DNA of 64,000 bases from Clostridia bacterium (GTDB taxonomy: Bacteria > Bacillota > Clostridia > Christensenellales > Borkfalkiaceae), in NCBI GenBank assembly GCA_017507005.1, contig JAFWBT010000031.1, forward strand, positions 1 through 64,000, written 5' to 3'. Every line of letters starts with the position of its first letter. Within the stretch, counting starts at the first letter, position 1. Of the stretch, positions 1-9,342 are shown in pieces. The notes below the pieces were generated by a model, which worked only from the letters and a program-made list of their open reading frames with translations, was not told the origin of the DNA and did not search any database. The position numbers and the translations under genes are program-made.

Positions 1-2775
1 CTCGGTAAGCGTGTAGACTATTCCGGTCGTTCGGTTATCGTCGTTGGTCCCGAGCTGAAAATTTATCAGTGCGGTTTGCCTAAGGAAATGGCAATCGAGC
101 TTTTCAAGCCGTTCATTATGAAACGCTTGGTAGAGAGCGGTCAGTGCCACAACATCAAGACGGCAAAACGCGCAGTAGAAAAGGCGAAAGATATGGTGTG
201 GAACGTTTTGGAAGACGTTATCAAAGACCACCCCGTGCTTTTGAACCGTGCGCCTACGCTGCACCGTTTGTCTATTCAGGCGTTCGAGCCCGTGCTTATC
301 GAGGGCCGTGCGATTAAGATTTCGCCCCTTGTTTGCGGACCTTTCAACGCCGACTTCGACGGTGACCAGATGGCTGTGCATCTTCCCTTGTCCGTAGAAG
401 CGCAGGCGGAAGCAAGATTCTTGATGTTGTCTGCGAACAACATTTTGAAGCTGGCTGACGGTAAATCCGTTATGTCGCCCACGCAGGATATGATTATCGG
501 CGCTTACTGTCTTACCATTAAGCGTCAAGAAGAAGGCAAGACGTACGACGAACAAGGTCGTCCCGACCCCAACGGTGAAACGTACGTTGCGCCCGTATAC
601 TCGTCCGAAAACGAAGCAATCCTTGCTTATCAAAACAAGATTGCACACGAACAGGACGAAATGTATCTCAAACGTGTTATCGAATTGCCCGAAGGTAAAT
701 TTGAAGATTTGCCTTTCGACGAAAATGGCTGCTATCGTTGCCCCGTGGAAAACAAGCCCGGCGAAACGATTATCAAGAGCGCGGAAGTTCGTCGCAACGA
801 AAAGACGGGCAAATTGGAAGTATCGGGTATTATCAAGACGACCATCGGCCGTTTGATTTACAACGACGGACTTCCTCAAGACCTCGGTTTCGTTAAGAGA
901 AACACGCCCGAATCGTACTTGCGTTTGGAACTCGACACCGAGTTTATCGGCAACGCAAGAGCAATCGGTAAAAAGCATCTTTCTCGTATCGTAGAAGCGT
1001 CGTTCAGAACGGGCAAAGCGCCCAAGGCTTCGTACGTGCTTGACGCGATGAAGGAAAGAGGTTATAAATATTCGACGCTTGCGGCACTTACGACGTCCGT
1101 ATTCGATATGAAGATTCCCGCAGAAAAGCAGGAAATCATTGAAAATGCAGAAAAAGAAGTATCCAAGATTGCGAAGAAATATGCGCGTGGTTTGTTGAAC
1201 GAAGACGAACGTTACAGCGCGGTAATCTCGCAGTGGGACGCTGCTACGGATAAAGTGGCTAGCCTCTTGAAAAAGCAGGGTGAAGAAGACAAGTTCAATC
1301 CTATTTGGATGATGGCTGACTCCGGCGCCCGTGGTTCCATCGACCAGATTAAGCAACTTGCTGGTATGCGTGGTCTAATGGTTAACCCGCAGGGTAAAAA
1401 GATTGAAGTTCCCGTTAAATCTTGTTTCCGTAACGGCTTGTCCGTTCTCGAATACTTCATTTCCTCGCACGGCGGCCGTAAAGGTTTGACCGACACCGCT
1501 TTGAAGACGGCTGACTCGGGTTACCTTACCCGTCGTCTGGTAGACGTATCGCACGAAATTATCGTTCGTGAAGAGGATTGCTGCGCAGGCAGAAAGCCCC
1601 AAGGCATGGTGGTAAAGGCGATTTACGACACCGTTGGTAAGGAAATCGAAGGCTTGAAATCGAGAATCCTCGGTAGATTTGCGGCAGAGGATGTGATTCA
1701 TCCCACGACGGGCGAAGTGCTCGTTGGTATGAACCAGTTTATCGACGAAAAGGAAGCGGCGGCTATCTGCGACGCAGGTATCACCGAAGTTTCTATTCGT
1801 AGCATCTTTGCTTGTACGTCGAGATTCGGCGTTTGCGCGAAGTGTTATGGTAAGAACATGGCTACGACGTTGCCCGTTCAGGTAGGCGAAGCAGTCGGTA
1901 CGATTGCGGCGCAGTCTATCGGTGAACCCGGTACACAGCTTACCATGCGCACGTTCCATACGGGTGGTATCGCAGCGACGGGGGACATCACGCAAGGTCT
2001 TCCCCGTGTCGAAGAATTGTTCGAAGTAAGAAAACCGAAGGGTTGCGCGACGATTTGCGAAGTGGAAGGCGTTATTTCCATCGACGATTCCGACGGCTCG
2101 AAGCATATCAAGGTGTGCGACGAGGCAACGGGCGAAGTGAAGAAAGAATACAATCTTCCTTTCAACGCAGAAATCAAGGTAAAGAACGGCGAAAAGGTAA
2201 CGCCGGGTGTACTCTTGAACGCTGGTAGCGTATATCCTCAGGATATTTTGCACGTACAAGGCGTTAAGGGCGTACAGGACTATATCCTTGAACAGGTACA
2301 GTCGGTATACCGTTCGCAAGGCGTTGAAATCAACGATAAACACGTTGAAATCATCGTTCGTCAGATGTTGAAAAAGGTCCGCGTAGAAAGCGCAGGCGAC
2401 ACCAACTTGTTGCCCGGTGAACTCGTGGATATGGTTACCTTCCAAGACGAAAGCGCAAAGGCTTTGGCAAACGGCGGCAAGCCCGCTCTTGCAAAGCGTG
2501 TGTTGCTTGGTATCACGAAGGCGGCTCTGGCTACCGATTCCTTCCTTTCGGCTGCATCCTTCCAGGAAACGTCGAGAGTGCTCACCGAAGCGGCTATTCG
2601 CACCAAGCGCGACTATCTCGTCGGCTTGAAAGAAAACGTTATTATCGGTAAGCTGATTCCTGCCGGTACGGGTACAAAATCGTACAAGAATATCACGCCG
2701 CAGTATATCGGCGGATACAACGCAACGGCAGCGGAAGCGGACGAAAACGTAGAAAACGGCGAATCCACACTCTAA
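1..2775 (+). CDS. rpoC: DNA-directed RNA polymerase subunit beta' (5' end outside window)
   Basis: This is the largest catalytic subunit of RNA polymerase. The reading frame is open from base 1, so the N-terminal zinc-binding and clamp part is missing; 924 codons remain. The universal Mg-binding motif NADFDGDQM is encoded at 346-372. Further on come the bridge-helix/trigger-loop region ([13 protein letters not shown], about 1930-1970), a second Cys cluster ([11 protein letters not shown], about 1825-1855) and the usual C-terminal end. A terminator follows the stop at once. The following gene has its own promoter, so rpoC closes its operon (rpoB presumably lies just upstream, outside the window). 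Identity is certain. Confidence 0.99.
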   Translation, partial: LGKRVDYSGRSVIVVGPELKIYQCGLPKEMAIELFKPFIMKRLVESGQCHNIKTAKRAVEKAKDMVWNVLEDVIKDHPVLLNRAPTLHRLSIQAFEPVLIEGRAIKISPLVCGPFNADFDGDQMAVHLPLSVEAQAEARFLMLSANNILKLADGKSVMSPTQDMIIGAYCLTIKRQEEGKTYDEQGRPDPNGETYVAPVYSSENEAILAYQNKIAHEQDEMYLKRVIELPEGKFEDLPFDENGCYRCPVENKPGETIIKSAEVRRNEKTGKLEVSGIIKTTIGRLIYNDGLPQDLGFVKRNTPESYLRLELDTEFIGNARAIGKKHLSRIVEASFRTGKAPKASYVLDAMKERGYKYSTLAALTTSVFDMKIPAEKQEIIENAEKEVSKIAKKYARGLLNEDERYSAVISQWDAATDKVASLLKKQGEEDKFNPIWMMADSGARGSIDQIKQLAGMRGLMVNPQGKKIEVPVKSCFRNGLSVLEYFISSHGGRKGLTDTALKTADSGYLTRRLVDVSHEIIVREEDCCAGRKPQGMVVKAIYDTVGKEIEGLKSRILGRFAAEDVIHPTTGEVLVGMNQFIDEKEAAAICDAGITEVSIRSIFACTSRFGVCAKCYGKNMATTLPVQVGEAVGTIAAQSIGEPGTQLTMRTFHTGGIAATGDITQGLPRVEELFEVRKPKGCATICEVEGVISIDDSDGSKHIKVCDEATGEVKKEYNLPFNAEIKVKNGEKVTPGVLLNAGSVYPQDILHVQGVKGVQDYILEQVQSVYRSQGVEINDKHVEIIVRQMLKKVRVESAGDTNLLPGELVDMVTFQDESAKALANGGKPALAKRVLLGITKAALATDSFLSAASFQETSRVLTEAAIRTKRDYLVGLKENVIIGKLIPAGTGTKSYKNITPQYIGGYNATAAEADENVENGESTL

Positions 2776-2817
2776 GCGTAGAGTGCATAAAAACGTATAG
2801 TCGTTAAAAAATGACAT

Positions 2818-2855
2818 AAAAAGACTTTCACTATATACGGTGGAGGTCTTTTTTT
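2818..2855 (+). terminator. Rho-independent terminator after rpoC
   Basis: The arms AAAAAGAC...TTTCAC and GGTGGAGGTCTTTTTT can pair (with G-U pairs) around a short AT-rich loop and are followed by a T run, 43 bases after the rpoC stop. Confidence 0.8.
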
Positions 2856-2884
2856 CGGCGTGAGCGTATTGCCGTATATTCTTA

Positions 2885-2913
2885 TTGACATTTATACGAG
2901 GAAGTGGTATAAT
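2885..2913 (+). promoter_or_regulatory. Sigma-A promoter of the glycosyltransferase/YfhO/GtrA operon
   Basis: TTGACA (2885-2890) and TATAAT (2908-2913) are both perfect consensus and are separated by exactly 17 bp. This rules out an upstream in-frame start at 2885 for the next gene, because that codon lies in the -35 box. Confidence 0.9.
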
Positions 2914-2956
2914 GATTCCGTATGGAAAGGCGCAGTCTTTTGCGCGGAGGATAAGT

Positions 2957-4255
2957 ATGGAAAATCAAACGAACGAAAAAGAACTCGTCGTGACGGAACA
3001 AGCGGCGCAAATACAACAAACGCCGCAGGAAGAACAGCCGTTGCAGACGTTGCCGACGGAAAACTCGGCAATGAAACGCTGTTTGGACGCCGTAAAGGGC
3101 TTTTTAATTAAGTATGAATTTGCATTGTTATTTATTGCCATTACGATAATGACGATGTTGGTGCGCTTTGCGTTGTTCGACGGCAGGTCGGGGGATTATA
3201 ACGGTTTTTTAAGCGAGTGGTTTAACACGATTAAGGCGGAAGGGCCGCTCAAAGCGTTGGGACACAAAATCGGAGACTACACGCCCGCGTATTTTTACAT
3301 ACTGACGATACTTACGTTTATTCCCGTCAGTTCGTTGGTTTCGATTAAATTCGTGTCTTGTATTTTCGACATCGTGCTGGCGATAGCCGTGTGCCTTTGC
3401 GTGAAAGAGCTGACGAAGAGCAAATGGAAGACGTTTGCGGCGTACGCTATCGTTTTATTGATGCCCAGCGTGTTTTTCAATAGCGGCGCGTGGGCGCAAT
3501 GCGATTCCATTTTCACGTCTTTCTGCATTTGGAGCTTGTATTTCTTATTAAAAAAGAAAAACGTTACCGCCGTGATTATGTACGGCATAGCGTTCGCTTT
3601 TAAATTGCAGGCAATATTTATGGCGCCGTTGTTTGCGGTGATGTGGTTTAAGGGGAAAATCCCTTTATGGTCGCCCTTGCTGGTGGTGGGGGTATACGTA
3701 TTGTTCTGCGTGCCCTCGTGGCTGTGCGGCAGAAGTCTTTGGTCGCTGCTCACGGTATATTTCGACCAAGCAGGCTCGTATCGTATGCTGACGCTGTTTG
3801 CGACGACGTTTGTGGCGTTGTTTGGGAAGGTGAGTATGAATTCCAACAGCCACCACGTCGATAGGGTATCAACAATGCTGATAATGCTCGCGTTGACGGT
3901 GACGATTTTGCTCATTTATCTGTGCGCGAGAAAGACGAAATGGAAGAGAGAAAGCGCGATAGACTTTGCATATTTGTTCTGTTTAATCGTGCCGTTTTTC
4001 CTGCCGCATATGCACGAACGGTATTTCTATCTTGCAACGCTCGTTTCTATCGTGTATTCGTTCTTGCACCCCAAGCGTATTTACGCGGCGGCGATTTCGG
4101 AATTTTGCGCGTTCTACGTCGTTTGCAATCATTTGTATACAATCAATTATCTGTCCTTGCAGATTGTCACTATGATTCAGGTAGCGAATATCGTTTTGTT
4201 GTTGCGCGATCTTTGGAAAGACTATATCGTAAACGGAGCAAACGAGAACGCATAA
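2957..4255 (+). CDS. GT-C-type membrane glycosyltransferase
   Basis: A 432-residue integral membrane protein with a short charged N-terminal tail (about 45 residues) followed by roughly ten hydrophobic segments. The pattern, with SGDY near the first extracellular loop, GDYTPAYFY and SGAWAQCDSIF, is that of polyprenyl-phosphate-sugar-dependent GT-C/mannosyltransferase-like enzymes. Start chosen at the ATG with GGAGG just upstream; the longer frame would begin inside the promoter. It heads an operon with a YfhO-family and a GtrA-family protein, which supports transfer of a lipid-linked sugar to a surface polymer. The donor and acceptor cannot be read from sequence. Confidence 0.8.
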   Translation: MENQTNEKELVVTEQAAQIQQTPQEEQPLQTLPTENSAMKRCLDAVKGFLIKYEFALLFIAITIMTMLVRFALFDGRSGDYNGFLSEWFNTIKAEGPLKALGHKIGDYTPAYFYILTILTFIPVSSLVSIKFVSCIFDIVLAIAVCLCVKELTKSKWKTFAAYAIVLLMPSVFFNSGAWAQCDSIFTSFCIWSLYFLLKKKNVTAVIMYGIAFAFKLQAIFMAPLFAVMWFKGKIPLWSPLLVVGVYVLFCVPSWLCGRSLWSLLTVYFDQAGSYRMLTLFATTFVALFGKVSMNSNSHHVDRVSTMLIMLALTVTILLIYLCARKTKWKRESAIDFAYLFCLIVPFFLPHMHERYFYLATLVSIVYSFLHPKRIYAAAISEFCAFYVVCNHLYTINYLSLQIVTMIQVANIVLLLRDLWKDYIVNGANENA

Positions 4256-4277
4256 GGATAAGCCCGTGGAGGCAGCT

Positions 4278-7172
4278 ATGGAAAATAAACAACAATTAAC
4301 GGCGGAAACAATCGAAAACGCGATGGAAAACGAAGCCGCAGAAAGGGTGAAAAAAACCGAAAATCAAACGGAAAACGAACGCGTGGCGCAGGGGAACGAG
4401 GACGTTCTGCTGCGTGTTTGGCGCATTTTGCAACGCTGTGGAAAGGCGTTGGAGAGGTTTGTGTGGGCATTTCCGCCGATTATCGTGTTTGCTGCTATGT
4501 TTTTGTTCTTTAAATTGAACGGACTGTATCCGTATGGGAACAAAACTATGTCTTGGTGCGATATGGATCAGCAAGTCGTGCCGTTGCTTATACAGTTGAA
4601 GGATATTTTGGCAGGCAAAGAGGGGCTGTTTTTCAGCTTTAAGAACGCCGGCGGTATGAATTTTTACGGCGTGTTCTTTTTCTTTCTGTCCAGTCCGTTT
4701 TCCCTGCTGGTAGCGTTCGTGGACAAATCGGACGTTTCGCTGTTTGCCAACGTGTTGGTAACGCTGAAAATGTGCGCCATTTCCCTCACGGCGTCCTTGT
4801 ATTTTGCCAAAAAACACCCCGAAGCGGGACTTTTGAATATTATTTTCTCCGTGTTATACGCCTTTTCGGGCTACGTGATGATGTACTATCAAAACGTAAT
4901 GTGGCTGGATATCGTATATCTGTTCCCGTTATTGTTGTTGGGCTTGGAAAAACTCAAAGAGGGAAAACGATTGCTGTTCACCGTCGTTTTGGCGGCGTGC
5001 GTGTTCGTCAATTATTACCTCTCATACATGGTAGTCGTATTTTTACTCTTGTACGTGTTCGTCTGCCTGATTTTGGAAAAAGATAAAAAATTTGCAGGGA
5101 ATTTCTTGCTCTGTTGCGCGGTGGCAGCGCTTGCAACGGCGGTGGTGTGGTTGCCCTCGCTCGTGCAATATTTCACGTCGGGCAGAAAGACCTCGATTTT
5201 GGAGAGTTTGCAGGCTTCGGCGGCATTTACTGCCTATCAAACGACTTTGCCCACCGTGTTTTCCGTGCTGTTCTTATTCCCGTTCGCGTTTTCTAAAAAG
5301 AACGCCGATAAGGACGGTTTGTTACGGCGCGTGCTGTTCTTTGCAACGCTCGTTCCGCTGTTGTTAGAGCCGGTGAATAAAATGTGGCAAACGGGGAGCT
5401 ATATGAGCTTTCCTACCCGCTACGCCTTTATCACCATTTTCTTGTGCTTGACGCTCGCGATGGACTCGTTGGTACAAAAACAAGAGGATAATGAGGACGA
5501 AAAAGCAGAAGAAAAAGAGGAAGAAAACGAGGGGGATTCGTCGCCTTCAAAGCTGCCGTTTGGGATTAAAAAATGGCTGCAAAATTTGAAAAAGCACCCG
5601 ACCATGTACGCGTTGAGTGCGATTTTGGTGGGTGTTTCGATATGGTATTATTCGTTTGCGACAGGGTATACGAAAGCGCACCACGCTACGATGGACAACT
5701 ATTCAAATACGCTGTGGGGAAACGCGGCGTCCTTTGACGCTTTGTTGAAATTATACGCAGTGGCGTTGGCGGTTGGCGTTTTGGCGTACGTGTTACAGCG
5801 CGCGAAATTGTTACAACCCGTGCTTTTATGGGTGGCAATCGGTGTGATTGCCTTGTCCGAGCTGTACGTTGCGCCTATGACGTATATCTACGCACCCGCG
5901 CACGACGCCGTGTGGCAACAGCAGGTGATAGAGCTTGCCGATCAGGTCGACGACGACGGATTTTTCCGTGTGAAGACGGATAAGGAATATTCGGGGCACG
6001 ATTTTGACGTCAATTTAATGGGCAGCCTTGGTTATAACGCGTTGGGGCATTACACGTCGTTGACGAGCGACGGTTATATGAAATCGATTAAACAGCTTGG
6101 CTATACGTCCTATTGGATGGAAGTGGGGAACAGCGGCGGCACGATTCTTACGGACGCGTTGCTGTCGGTGAAATATTCCGTATCCCATCAAAAGAGCGCG
6201 GCGGACGTGTTCCAAGGCGAATATTATAATATTTCCAACACGCCCTATTATCTGCCGCTTGGGATTATCGCCAAGGAAGATATTATAAAGGGCTGGGACG
6301 AAGCGTTTGGTTTGTACCCTCGCGCGCAAATGCAAGAAAAGCTGTACGCAGACTTTTTCGGTGGCGCGGGCGTGACGACGTACGAATTAAAGGACGCGAC
6401 TTTGCAAAACTTGTCGGTGAAAGAGGAGAACGGAAAATACGTACTGACGCCGCAGGGCGGCTCGACGGCGATGATACTCTTCCAAGTGTCGGTGAAAGAC
6501 AAACAAACGCTGTATTTTAACGCATTTGACGAGAGTACGAACGCTTTGAAACAGAGCATCAACGGCAAATTCAGCGTGTACGCGCCGCACGTGACGGTAA
6601 ACGAATATCCTGCACAAAAACAGAACGGCGTTTTGTGTTTAGGCGAATATGAAAACGAAACGGTGACGGTGAAAGTGCGCGTAAACAGCGCGGTTTCTCT
6701 GCGTGATATCAGCCTTTTCGGGATAGAAAACAAAGCTTTGCAAACGGCGGTGGAAAGCGCAGAGAGCGTGGGCTTGAAGACGAGTAAGAACTCGATTACG
6801 GGCAGTTATACGGCAAAGGGCGGCGAGTGCGTGTTCCTTTCCGTTGCGTACAACGAGGGGATGTCGCTGAAAATCAACGGCAAAAAAGCGGAATTGTACG
6901 AGGTGTACGACGGCTTTACCGCCTTTTATTTAAAGGCAGGCAAGAACGATATCCGCCTGACGTTTACGCCGCAAGGCTTCGTTGGCGGCTTGTGTATTAC
7001 GCTAGTTGGCGTGGGGCTGTTTGCGGCGGCTTGCGTGCTGTGGATTTGGAAAAAATATCGCTGGGAAACGCCTAATTGGGTGGATACCGCGGCGTATTAC
7101 GGACTGTGGATTGTCGGCATAGCCGTCGTGTTCGTGGTGTATTGTATGCCGCTCGTGTTGTGCGCGCTGTAA
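4278..7172 (+). CDS. YfhO-family multi-spanning membrane protein
   Basis: About 964 residues. The N-terminal tail is very acidic and basic. It is followed by 12 or more transmembrane segments, a long extracellular domain (about residues 550-880, beginning with the YFHO-like stretch QVDDDGFFRVKTDKEYSGHDFDVN) and C-terminal membrane segments. Length and order match the YfhO family. In Bacillus, YfhO acts with a GtrA-family and a CsbB-type transferase to decorate lipoteichoic acid with sugar outside the cell. A GTG 12 bases upstream is possible, but GTGGAGG there is better read as the ribosome site for this ATG. An unusual acidic Glu/Asp-Lys insertion sits between membrane segments (around 5480-5535). 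Confidence 0.85.
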   Translation: MENKQQLTAETIENAMENEAAERVKKTENQTENERVAQGNEDVLLRVWRILQRCGKALERFVWAFPPIIVFAAMFLFFKLNGLYPYGNKTMSWCDMDQQVVPLLIQLKDILAGKEGLFFSFKNAGGMNFYGVFFFFLSSPFSLLVAFVDKSDVSLFANVLVTLKMCAISLTASLYFAKKHPEAGLLNIIFSVLYAFSGYVMMYYQNVMWLDIVYLFPLLLLGLEKLKEGKRLLFTVVLAACVFVNYYLSYMVVVFLLLYVFVCLILEKDKKFAGNFLLCCAVAALATAVVWLPSLVQYFTSGRKTSILESLQASAAFTAYQTTLPTVFSVLFLFPFAFSKKNADKDGLLRRVLFFATLVPLLLEPVNKMWQTGSYMSFPTRYAFITIFLCLTLAMDSLVQKQEDNEDEKAEEKEEENEGDSSPSKLPFGIKKWLQNLKKHPTMYALSAILVGVSIWYYSFATGYTKAHHATMDNYSNTLWGNAASFDALLKLYAVALAVGVLAYVLQRAKLLQPVLLWVAIGVIALSELYVAPMTYIYAPAHDAVWQQQVIELADQVDDDGFFRVKTDKEYSGHDFDVNLMGSLGYNALGHYTSLTSDGYMKSIKQLGYTSYWMEVGNSGGTILTDALLSVKYSVSHQKSAADVFQGEYYNISNTPYYLPLGIIAKEDIIKGWDEAFGLYPRAQMQEKLYADFFGGAGVTTYELKDATLQNLSVKEENGKYVLTPQGGSTAMILFQVSVKDKQTLYFNAFDESTNALKQSINGKFSVYAPHVTVNEYPAQKQNGVLCLGEYENETVTVKVRVNSAVSLRDISLFGIENKALQTAVESAESVGLKTSKNSITGSYTAKGGECVFLSVAYNEGMSLKINGKKAELYEVYDGFTAFYLKAGKNDIRLTFTPQGFVGGLCITLVGVGLFAAACVLWIWKKYRWETPNWVDTAAYYGLWIVGIAVVFVVYCMPLVLCAL

Positions 7173-7190
7173 GGCAAAGGAGAAAAAATT

Positions 7191-7715
7191 ATGGAAGAAA
7201 CAAAGGAAAGACAAGAGGGCGCGGAAACGCCCGTAAAACAAACGAAAAAGCAACTCTTTTGGGAGATTTTCCGCTTTTTATTGGTGGGCGGAACGGCAAC
7301 TCTCGTCGATTATTTTGTGTTTTGGCTGTTTGACGGGCTGTTGTTGCCGCTAATCCCCGTGGCAGGCGGCTGGTGGAGTACGTTCTCGCTCGTCGTGGCG
7401 ACGGCGCTCGGCTTTTGCGTAGGGCTTGTCGTTAATTGGCTGCTTTCGGTGAGTTTCGTATTCAAAGACGTGAAGAACAAGGCAGAGGCAAGCTCGAAAA
7501 AATCCTTTATGGTGTTCACGATTATCGGTGTTATCGGGCTTGTAATTACCGAGGTGGGAATAGTACTGCTCGTGGCGATTTTGCCGGAGTTTTCGCTGTT
7601 TGGCGTGACGGAAATTCTCCATACGAGCTGGGCGAAATGGCTGGCGAAAGTGGTGATGACCTGCATTGTGCTCGTGTGGAATTACGTGGGCAGAAAACTG
7701 TTTATTTTCAAGTAA
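7191..7715 (+). CDS. GtrA-family membrane protein
   Basis: A 174-residue protein with four predicted membrane helices and the GtrA hallmarks FRFLLVGGTATLVDY near residue 25 and NWLLSVSFVFK in the middle. GtrA/GtcA proteins are thought to flip undecaprenyl-phosphate-sugar across the membrane for YfhO/CsbB-type glycosylation. It follows the YfhO gene by 18 bases with AAAGGAG at the right distance, and the operon ends in a strong terminator. Confidence 0.88.
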   Translation: MEETKERQEGAETPVKQTKKQLFWEIFRFLLVGGTATLVDYFVFWLFDGLLLPLIPVAGGWWSTFSLVVATALGFCVGLVVNWLLSVSFVFKDVKNKAEASSKKSFMVFTIIGVIGLVITEVGIVLLVAILPEFSLFGVTEILHTSWAKWLAKVVMTCIVLVWNYVGRKLFIFK

Positions 7716-7737
7716 AAAAGTGTCTAAATGAGGCGGG

Positions 7738-7774
7738 TTTTCGGCGGAAGAAATTCCGCCGAAAAAATTTTTTT
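7738..7774 (+). terminator. Terminator of the surface-glycosylation operon
   Basis: A perfect hairpin, TTTCGGCGGAA paired with TTCCGCCGAAA, is followed by a seven-base T run. Confidence 0.88.
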
Positions 7775-7795
7775 AAACTTTTTTTCAAAAAGGTA

Positions 7796-7824
7796 TTGAA
7801 ATTTAGAAAATTGTGTTGTATAAT
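7796..7824 (+). promoter_or_regulatory. Promoter of the candidate small RNA
   Basis: TTGAAA (7796-7801), 17 bp spacer, perfect TATAAT (7819-7824). No credible coding region follows before the terminator at 7906-7937. Confidence 0.75.
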
Positions 7825-7830
7825 GGTATC

Positions 7831-7937
7831 GCAAGTGGGGCTTGTACCTGAAAAGGTTTTTGAAAATGGACTACAAGATGTGTTAAACTCCTTTTTTGAT
7901 GTTGGAAAGAACCGTGGCTTTTGTCGCGGTTCTTTCT
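7831..7937 (+). ncRNA. Candidate small structured RNA of about 107 nt
   Basis: This segment lies between a good promoter and a clear terminator hairpin (AAAGAACCG/CGGTTCTTT, 7906-7935). A helix CTTGTA (7841-7846) with TACAAG (7872-7877) can enclose a small ACCT-GAAA-AGGT tetraloop hairpin. No conserved family (6S, SRP, tmRNA, RNase P or a common riboswitch) was recognised. The only reading frame is six codons, starting at 7866. A separate strong promoter for pflA lies further down, so this looks like a stand-alone transcript, though attenuation of read-through is possible. Confidence 0.55.
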
Positions 7938-8071
7938 AATATTCGTCTAAAATTCATAGGCTTTGAAAGGAGAAAGGGCAAAAAAAGAGAAATTCGGTAA
8001 AAAAGGAAACGCTATCCTATCGTAAAGCGTGATAAAAACGCAAAAAGATGAAAAAAATAATAGGCAAAGGC

Positions 8072-8100
8072 TTGACAAACGCTCGCGCGGCTGTTATAAT
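8072..8100 (+). promoter_or_regulatory. Promoter of pflA
   Basis: Perfect TTGACA (8072-8077) and TATAAT (8095-8100) with a 17 bp spacer. The roughly 85-base leader before pflA is GC-rich and can fold through CGCGCGCG stretches. Confidence 0.88.
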
Positions 8101-8191
8101 AGTAAGCGTGAGAACAAAGGGGCGTCACGGGGACTCGTGCGCGCTATTTTTTTAGGATACGCGCGCGTGAACGTACATAGGAGGAAAAGAG

Positions 8192-8923
8192 TTGGTTGGA
8201 CGTATTCATTCATTCGAATCTTTCGGTACGGTAGACGGGCCTGGTATTCGTTTCGTTCTGTTTTTGCAAGGCTGTCCGTTGCGCTGTCAATATTGCCACA
8301 ATCCCGACACTTGGGGTAGCGGCGGTACGGAATACAGCGTGGAAGAAGTGGCGGAGCGCGCGCTGAAATATCGTAATTATTTTGGCGATAAGGGCGGCGT
8401 TACGGCTACGGGCGGCGAACCGCTGTTGCAAATCGATTTCGTAATCGAATTGTTCTCGCTGTTAAAAAGCAAGGGCGTGCATACCTGCGTGGATACTTCG
8501 GGGATTATGTTCCATCCCGACGATCCTGCGAGCGTGGAAAAGCATAAAAAGCTGATTGAGGTCACCGATTTGTTCCTGCTCGATATCAAGCATATCGACG
8601 ACGAGGCTTGTAAAAAGCTGACGGGGCAGAGCAATCGTAACACGTTGGCGTTTGCGAAATTTTTGAGCGAACACGGCAAAAAGATGTGGATTCGGCAGGT
8701 GCTTGTGCCTGGGCTTACCGACGGGGAAGATTCTCTCCTTGAAACGCGCGCGTTTATCGATACGCTGGCGACGGTGGAAAAGGTGGAGGTGCTCCCGTAT
8801 CATTCCATGGGCGTCGTGAAATATGAAAAGCTGGGCTTGGAATATCCCTTAAAGGACGTGGTTGCGCCGACGAAAGAGCGTGTGCAGGGCGCGAAAAAGA
8901 TACTAAACGAGGGTAGAGCGTAA
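8192..8923 (+). CDS. pflA: Pyruvate formate-lyase activating enzyme (radical SAM)
   Basis: A 243-residue radical-SAM enzyme that installs the glycyl radical on pyruvate formate-lyase, using a 4Fe-4S cluster and S-adenosylmethionine. The cluster-binding CxxxCxxC is at residues 28, 32 and 35 (GCPLRCQYCHN). TVDGPGIRFV before it and ATGGEPLLQ after it are typical. The start is TTG, chosen because AGGAGG lies 7 bases upstream and the family signature begins at once. The next gene overlaps its stop by one base (TAATG). The protein has the family's usual length and sits beside its substrate. Confidence 0.96.
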   Translation: MVGRIHSFESFGTVDGPGIRFVLFLQGCPLRCQYCHNPDTWGSGGTEYSVEEVAERALKYRNYFGDKGGVTATGGEPLLQIDFVIELFSLLKSKGVHTCVDTSGIMFHPDDPASVEKHKKLIEVTDLFLLDIKHIDDEACKKLTGQSNRNTLAFAKFLSEHGKKMWIRQVLVPGLTDGEDSLLETRAFIDTLATVEKVEVLPYHSMGVVKYEKLGLEYPLKDVVAPTKERVQGAKKILNEGRA

Positions 8924-9243
8924 TGAACGAAAAGGACTATAAAGAGCATTTACAAGGACTTTGCTGTGTAGAAATTAGCGGCGAGTCCTGCGCGAATTGT
9001 TTGACGCTGATGCCGATATTAAAAGAGCTTTGCGACGCGCGCGGCGATATTCGTTTGGTGCACGTGGAGGCAGACTATTCGACGCTGGCTTTGATGGAGG
9101 CGTGGGAAGTGGAAAAAGTGCCTACCATACTGCTCGTAGAGGACGGAGAAATTTTTGCCCGTTGTAGCGGTTTTCAGCCTGAGGAAATTTTAGAGCTGTG
9201 GCTGGACGCGAAGATTGAGGAAAGAAGAGCCGCGAAAAACTAA
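8923..9243 (+). CDS. Thioredoxin-like protein with CANC active site
   Basis: A 106-residue single-domain thioredoxin-fold protein with a redox pair C23-A-N-C26 in place of the usual CGPC. The cis-proline region reads KVPTILLVEDGE, followed by the last strand and helix. A further Cys pair is at 14-15. It is translationally coupled to pflA and precedes pflB, so it may keep the activase or the lyase Cys pair reduced, or act in repair. That role is inference from position only. CANC is unusual but compatible with a disulfide reductase. Confidence 0.82.
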   Translation: MNEKDYKEHLQGLCCVEISGESCANCLTLMPILKELCDARGDIRLVHVEADYSTLALMEAWEVEKVPTILLVEDGEIFARCSGFQPEEILELWLDAKIEERRAAKN

Positions 9244-9342
9244 AGACGGAAATCGTCAAGTTTTTGAAACGTTTTTGATTAAACGGATAGGAAACTTGTT
9301 GATATATAAAAGAATAAAATTATTATAACAGGAGTTACTGAT

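Noticed and set aside
1375-2817. 480-codon open frame on the minus strand
   Set aside because: Antisense shadow of rpoC with no domain pattern.
7866-7886. Six-codon ORF inside the candidate small RNA
   Set aside because: Too short and weak ribosome site to claim; mentioned only in the RNA entry.
8029-8319. 96-codon plus-strand ORF before pflA
   Set aside because: It spans the pflA promoter and overlaps pflA in another frame.
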